This document shows, one piece after another, positions 61,795-64,000 of a stretch of 64,000 nt of DNA. Source of the DNA: Paenibacillus uliginis N3/975. GTDB taxonomy: Bacteria; Bacillota; Bacilli; Paenibacillales; Paenibacillaceae. The position numbers were made by a program, and so were the translations under genes. Position 1 is the first letter of the stretch; each line of letters starts with the position of its first letter. Below the pieces are notes generated by a model. The model ran no database searches. It was given only the letters and a program-made list of their open reading frames with translations, and was not told the DNA's origin. The stretch lies in contig NZ_LT840184.1 of assembly GCF_900177425.1 (NCBI RefSeq), positions 1,515,487-1,579,486 of the forward strand, in the 5' to 3' direction.

Positions 61795-61902
61795 AACACC
61801 TCCTCCTGTCTAATAATTGATCAGTCGTCTTGGTTGAAAGACACGTAGAACATCACCTCCTTTACTGTATTTACATTTATACAAACTCATAAAGAGTTTA
61901 TA
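61795..61902 (-). promoter_or_regulatory. LPMO gene leader with two orphan strong SD sequences
   Basis: On the minus strand, AAAGGAGGTGAT (complement of 61852-61863) matches the 16S 3' end over 12 bases, 125 bases before the start codon, and AGGAGGAGGTG (61797-61807) is a second; neither precedes a gene. Further upstream an inverted repeat (TATACAAACTC / GAGTTTATA, about 61878-61902) sits by the likely promoter. The spacer 61903-62200 is AT-rich and shows nothing else. Confidence 0.6.
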
Positions 61903-62206
61903 CACGACGGAATTGATCAATAGAATGTGATATGGACATAGAAAAGATAGAATGGATGGCAGAATAGATCCGACGGAAAGAGATCCTAAATAAGGAGAAA
62001 GAGTAGTTGTAAGATAGAGGAATGAAATAATTATCAGATAAGTTATGGAAATTACGGAAAAGGTGTTCTGATTATAAACTGAAATGTGAATTTTGTGTGA
62101 AGATATTTTCCATTTAATTGAAAATTATAACATTTCGTTTAAAAGTATAAATTTCAAAGTGACATTATGATGCATTAATTCGGTTTGGGCAGCATACTGT
62201 AGAGTA

Positions 62207-62235
62207 TAGACTTATCACCCGGGTTGTCATATAAT
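62207..62235 (+). promoter_or_regulatory. Promoter of glpD
   Basis: TAGACT (62207-62212), 17-base spacer, TATAAT (62230-62235), followed by a leader of about 150 bases carrying a terminator. Confidence 0.65.
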
Positions 62236-62277
62236 GGGCCTTATTATATCTATGCTTAGACGGGCGGAGATAACGGA

Positions 62278-62341
62278 GAACCCTTTTTTGCTGAGTATAT
62301 ACTGTCTTCAGTATGTATTCTTGGCGGAAGGGTTCTTTTTT
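62278..62341 (+). terminator. Leader terminator of glpD (probable GlpP antitermination target)
   Basis: GAACCCTT (62278-62285) pairs with AAGGGTTC (62328-62335), enclosing AGTATATACTG/CAGTATGTATT, with six Ts (62336-62341). In B. subtilis the same layout before glpD is overcome by GlpP with glycerol-3-phosphate; here it is inferred by position and structure. Confidence 0.82.
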
Positions 62342-62391
62342 GTACCCTCTTGGATCTCGCACGCACGGGTGTCGATAATGGAGGTAAGGCA

Positions 62392-64000
62392 ATGGATAGC
62401 AGGTTCTCGTCAAGTGAACGAACAGTGTATTTGAAGGAGATGTCGGCGGTTAAGTTGGATCTGCTTATCATCGGAGGAGGCATTACAGGAGCTGGCATCG
62501 CCTGGGATGCAAGTTGCAGAGGGATGGTAACAGGCCTTGTGGAGATGAATGACTTCGCATCCGGAACGAGCAGTAGGTCTACGAAACTGATTCACGGGGG
62601 GCTTAGATATTTAAAGCAAGGTGAGATTCGACTAGTCCGTGAAGTAGGATCGGAACGGGCTCTCCTGCATAAAAGCGCTCCCCATCTTGTAGATCCAATC
62701 CCAATGCTGCTGCCTATCTATAAAAAAGGAACATACGGGTATTGGGCAAGCTCATTTGGTCTACTTCTATATGATTGGCTTGCAGGCGTAAAACGCAGTG
62801 AGCGCCGAAAAATGTACGGCCTTGAAGATACGAAAAATCTTGAACCGCTCTTCAAGCAAGAGGGGTTAAAAGGTGCAGGCTACTATTATGAGTATCAGAC
62901 GGATGATGCCCGCTTAACGATTGAAGTGTTGAAGAGCGCCCGAGATAATGGCGCCTTAATGACGAACTATACGAAGGCAACGAAGTTCATTTACCGCGGA
63001 GGAAGAGTGGTTGGTGTAAAGGTAAAGGATCTGATTAGTGGAGAGGTCTATTCCATTTACGCCAAAAAAGTTGTGAATGCTGCCGGCCCATGGGTGGATG
63101 AAATAAGAATCAAAGATAATTCGCTAAAAGGAAAAAGACTACTTTTGACTAAAGGAGTTCACCTGGTGGTGGATAACAAAAAGCTGCCGGTGAAGCAGGC
63201 TGCATATTTCGATGTACCGGGAGGAAGGATGATCTTTGTTATTCCTCGCGGCATGAAAACGTATATTGGCACGACGGATACAGTATACGAAGGGGATATT
63301 GGTAGTCCAGGTATTTCAGAGGCTGACCGTAAATACCTACTGAATGCGGTTAACTATACATTTCCGGAAGTCCAACTAAGATTAACCGATATTGAGGCTG
63401 CATGGTCTGGTCTTCGTCCGCTGCTCAGAGAAGAAGGCAAGAATTCTTCCGAAATATCCCGAAAAAATGAGATTTTTGTCTCGGATTCGGGACTTATCAC
63501 TATAGCCGGAGGCAAGCTGACCGGATTTCGAAAAATGGCCGAAAAGGTAGTCAGTCTTGTCTCCAAACAGCTACAGGACGAAGATGGTACGATATTTCCG
63601 CCCTGTACGACGGATCGGATACCGATCAGCGGCGGTCTGCTGGACAACGGATCCTATCACGACCTGAAAAAAGCGATGGTGAAACAAGGTCGAACCCTCG
63701 GCGTCAATATAGATGATACCTTTGATCTGATGTCACGCTACGGTTCTAACACAAGTGAAATATTCCGATACATACAAAGATCTGATCGGGATGAAATGAT
63801 GAAAGACCGGCTGCTGCATGCCGAAATTCAGTACTCTATTCATTATGAAATGACATTAACCGCGGTTGATTTTTTATTAAGAAGAACAGGATGGCTGTTA
63901 TTTGATCGGCAAAAGGCTGAAGTAATCATGGGAAATACAATGATGATGATGAGTGAATTGTTGGATTGGGATGACAGTGAGATCGATAAACAATGGTCTA
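62392..64000 (+). CDS. glpD: Glycerol-3-phosphate dehydrogenase, aerobic FAD type (3' partial)
   Basis: 536 codons to the window end, with no stop. Start ATG 62392 is seven bases after GGAGG. FAD motif LLIIGGGITGAGIAWDASCR near 22-41, then EMNDFASGTSSRSTKLIHGG and LRYLKQGEIRLVRE, GVHLVVDNKKLPVKQAAYFD, ITIAGGKLTGFRKMAEKVV, matching GlpD of Firmicutes (about 550 residues), so nearly the whole gene is present. Oxidises sn-glycerol-3-phosphate to DHAP at the membrane, feeding electrons to quinone. Expression is probably controlled by the leader terminator. Confidence 0.95.
   Translation, partial: MDSRFSSSERTVYLKEMSAVKLDLLIIGGGITGAGIAWDASCRGMVTGLVEMNDFASGTSSRSTKLIHGGLRYLKQGEIRLVREVGSERALLHKSAPHLVDPIPMLLPIYKKGTYGYWASSFGLLLYDWLAGVKRSERRKMYGLEDTKNLEPLFKQEGLKGAGYYYEYQTDDARLTIEVLKSARDNGALMTNYTKATKFIYRGGRVVGVKVKDLISGEVYSIYAKKVVNAAGPWVDEIRIKDNSLKGKRLLLTKGVHLVVDNKKLPVKQAAYFDVPGGRMIFVIPRGMKTYIGTTDTVYEGDIGSPGISEADRKYLLNAVNYTFPEVQLRLTDIEAAWSGLRPLLREEGKNSSEISRKNEIFVSDSGLITIAGGKLTGFRKMAEKVVSLVSKQLQDEDGTIFPPCTTDRIPISGGLLDNGSYHDLKKAMVKQGRTLGVNIDDTFDLMSRYGSNTSEIFRYIQRSDRDEMMKDRLLHAEIQYSIHYEMTLTAVDFLLRRTGWLLFDRQKAEVIMGNTMMMMSELLDWDDSEIDKQWS

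Noticed and set aside
1..64000. tRNA, rRNA or prophage genes
   Set aside because: No tRNA cloverleaf, rRNA segment, integrase, capsid or lysis gene was recognised; the only mobile DNA supported is the IS200/IS605 remnant.

Overview
The window reads as chromosomal DNA of a Gram-positive, moderate-GC Bacillales bacterium, most likely Paenibacillus or a close relative. The evidence is the strong Shine-Dalgarno sites, many lipoprotein-type sugar-binding proteins with paired permeases but no dedicated ATPase, T-box leaders, a glpD leader terminator of the GlpP type, a YhaM-type nuclease, and stalk-domain and GHL10-type secreted proteins. The assignment is inferred from gene content; no 16S or marker gene is present.

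Layout. (1) 1-10160: glycan-use locus with two family-10-like glycosidases (one 5'-truncated by the window edge, one cytosolic), a sugar ABC importer (binding protein plus two permeases), a DUF4127 protein and an FAD-dependent oxidoreductase. (2) 10339-13157: separate amino-sugar unit nanE - ROK kinase - RpiR regulator. (3) 13262-15880: small unknown ORFs and a decayed IS200/IS605 element with broken tnpA and tnpB. (4) 15878-18400: YhaM-like exonuclease and, on the minus strand, an HTH regulator with a choloylglycine-hydrolase-like enzyme behind a palindromic operator. (5) 18518-21975: two T-box-controlled genes, a Phe-type T-box before DAHP synthase/chorismate mutase and a Leu-type T-box before leuA. 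(6) 22034-29209: YbaK-like protein, then LacI regulator, LplB/LplC-type permeases, binding protein and Gfo/Idh/MocA oxidoreductase. (7) 29698-34180: stalk-domain secreted protein, YdcF protein, G1 glutamic peptidase and a membrane-anchored L7/L12-like protein. (8) 34540-37844: third sugar importer behind a cre-like site. (9) 38001-42395: aminoglycoside-phosphotransferase-like protein, AI-2E-type permease, ECF sigma/anti-sigma pair, nitroreductase. (10) 42479-45867: fourth sugar importer behind a leader that looks like a transcription attenuator. (11) 46055-53310: cluster of DUF1963-like, SUKH, beta-propeller-like, zinc-ribbon and ComJ-like proteins resembling an orphan immunity or accessory island, interrupted by an acyl-CoA dehydrogenase-like gene. 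(12) 53372-58869: LysR regulator, then a Fur-box-controlled haem/iron uptake operon (binding protein, permease, ATPase, HugZ-like haem-degrading protein, DinB), and a VOC protein. (13) 59009-61900: MetE-like methyltransferase behind MET-box-like repeats, and a secreted AA10 LPMO with two FN3 domains and a chitin-binding module. (14) 62230-64000: glpD, cut by the window end, behind its leader terminator.

How the genes work together. The window is dominated by carbohydrate capture: secreted or surface enzymes (GHL10, LPMO) release oligosaccharides, four importers take them up (probably sharing one MsmX-type ATPase encoded elsewhere), and intracellular enzymes (cytosolic GHL10-like, Gfo/Idh, FAD oxidoreductase, NanE, ROK kinase, GlpD) process them. 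Much of the control is RNA-based: two T-boxes, the glpD leader and a probable attenuator at 42524-42590.

The least explained signals are a three-copy structured repeat (29508, 34411, 47654), the attenuator before the fourth importer, a perfect anti-SD-complementary sequence far upstream of the LPMO gene, a Ser-for-Cys change at the expected nucleophile of the Ntn-hydrolase-like protein, and a tail-to-tail pair of about 43-residue ORFs at 13763-14121.
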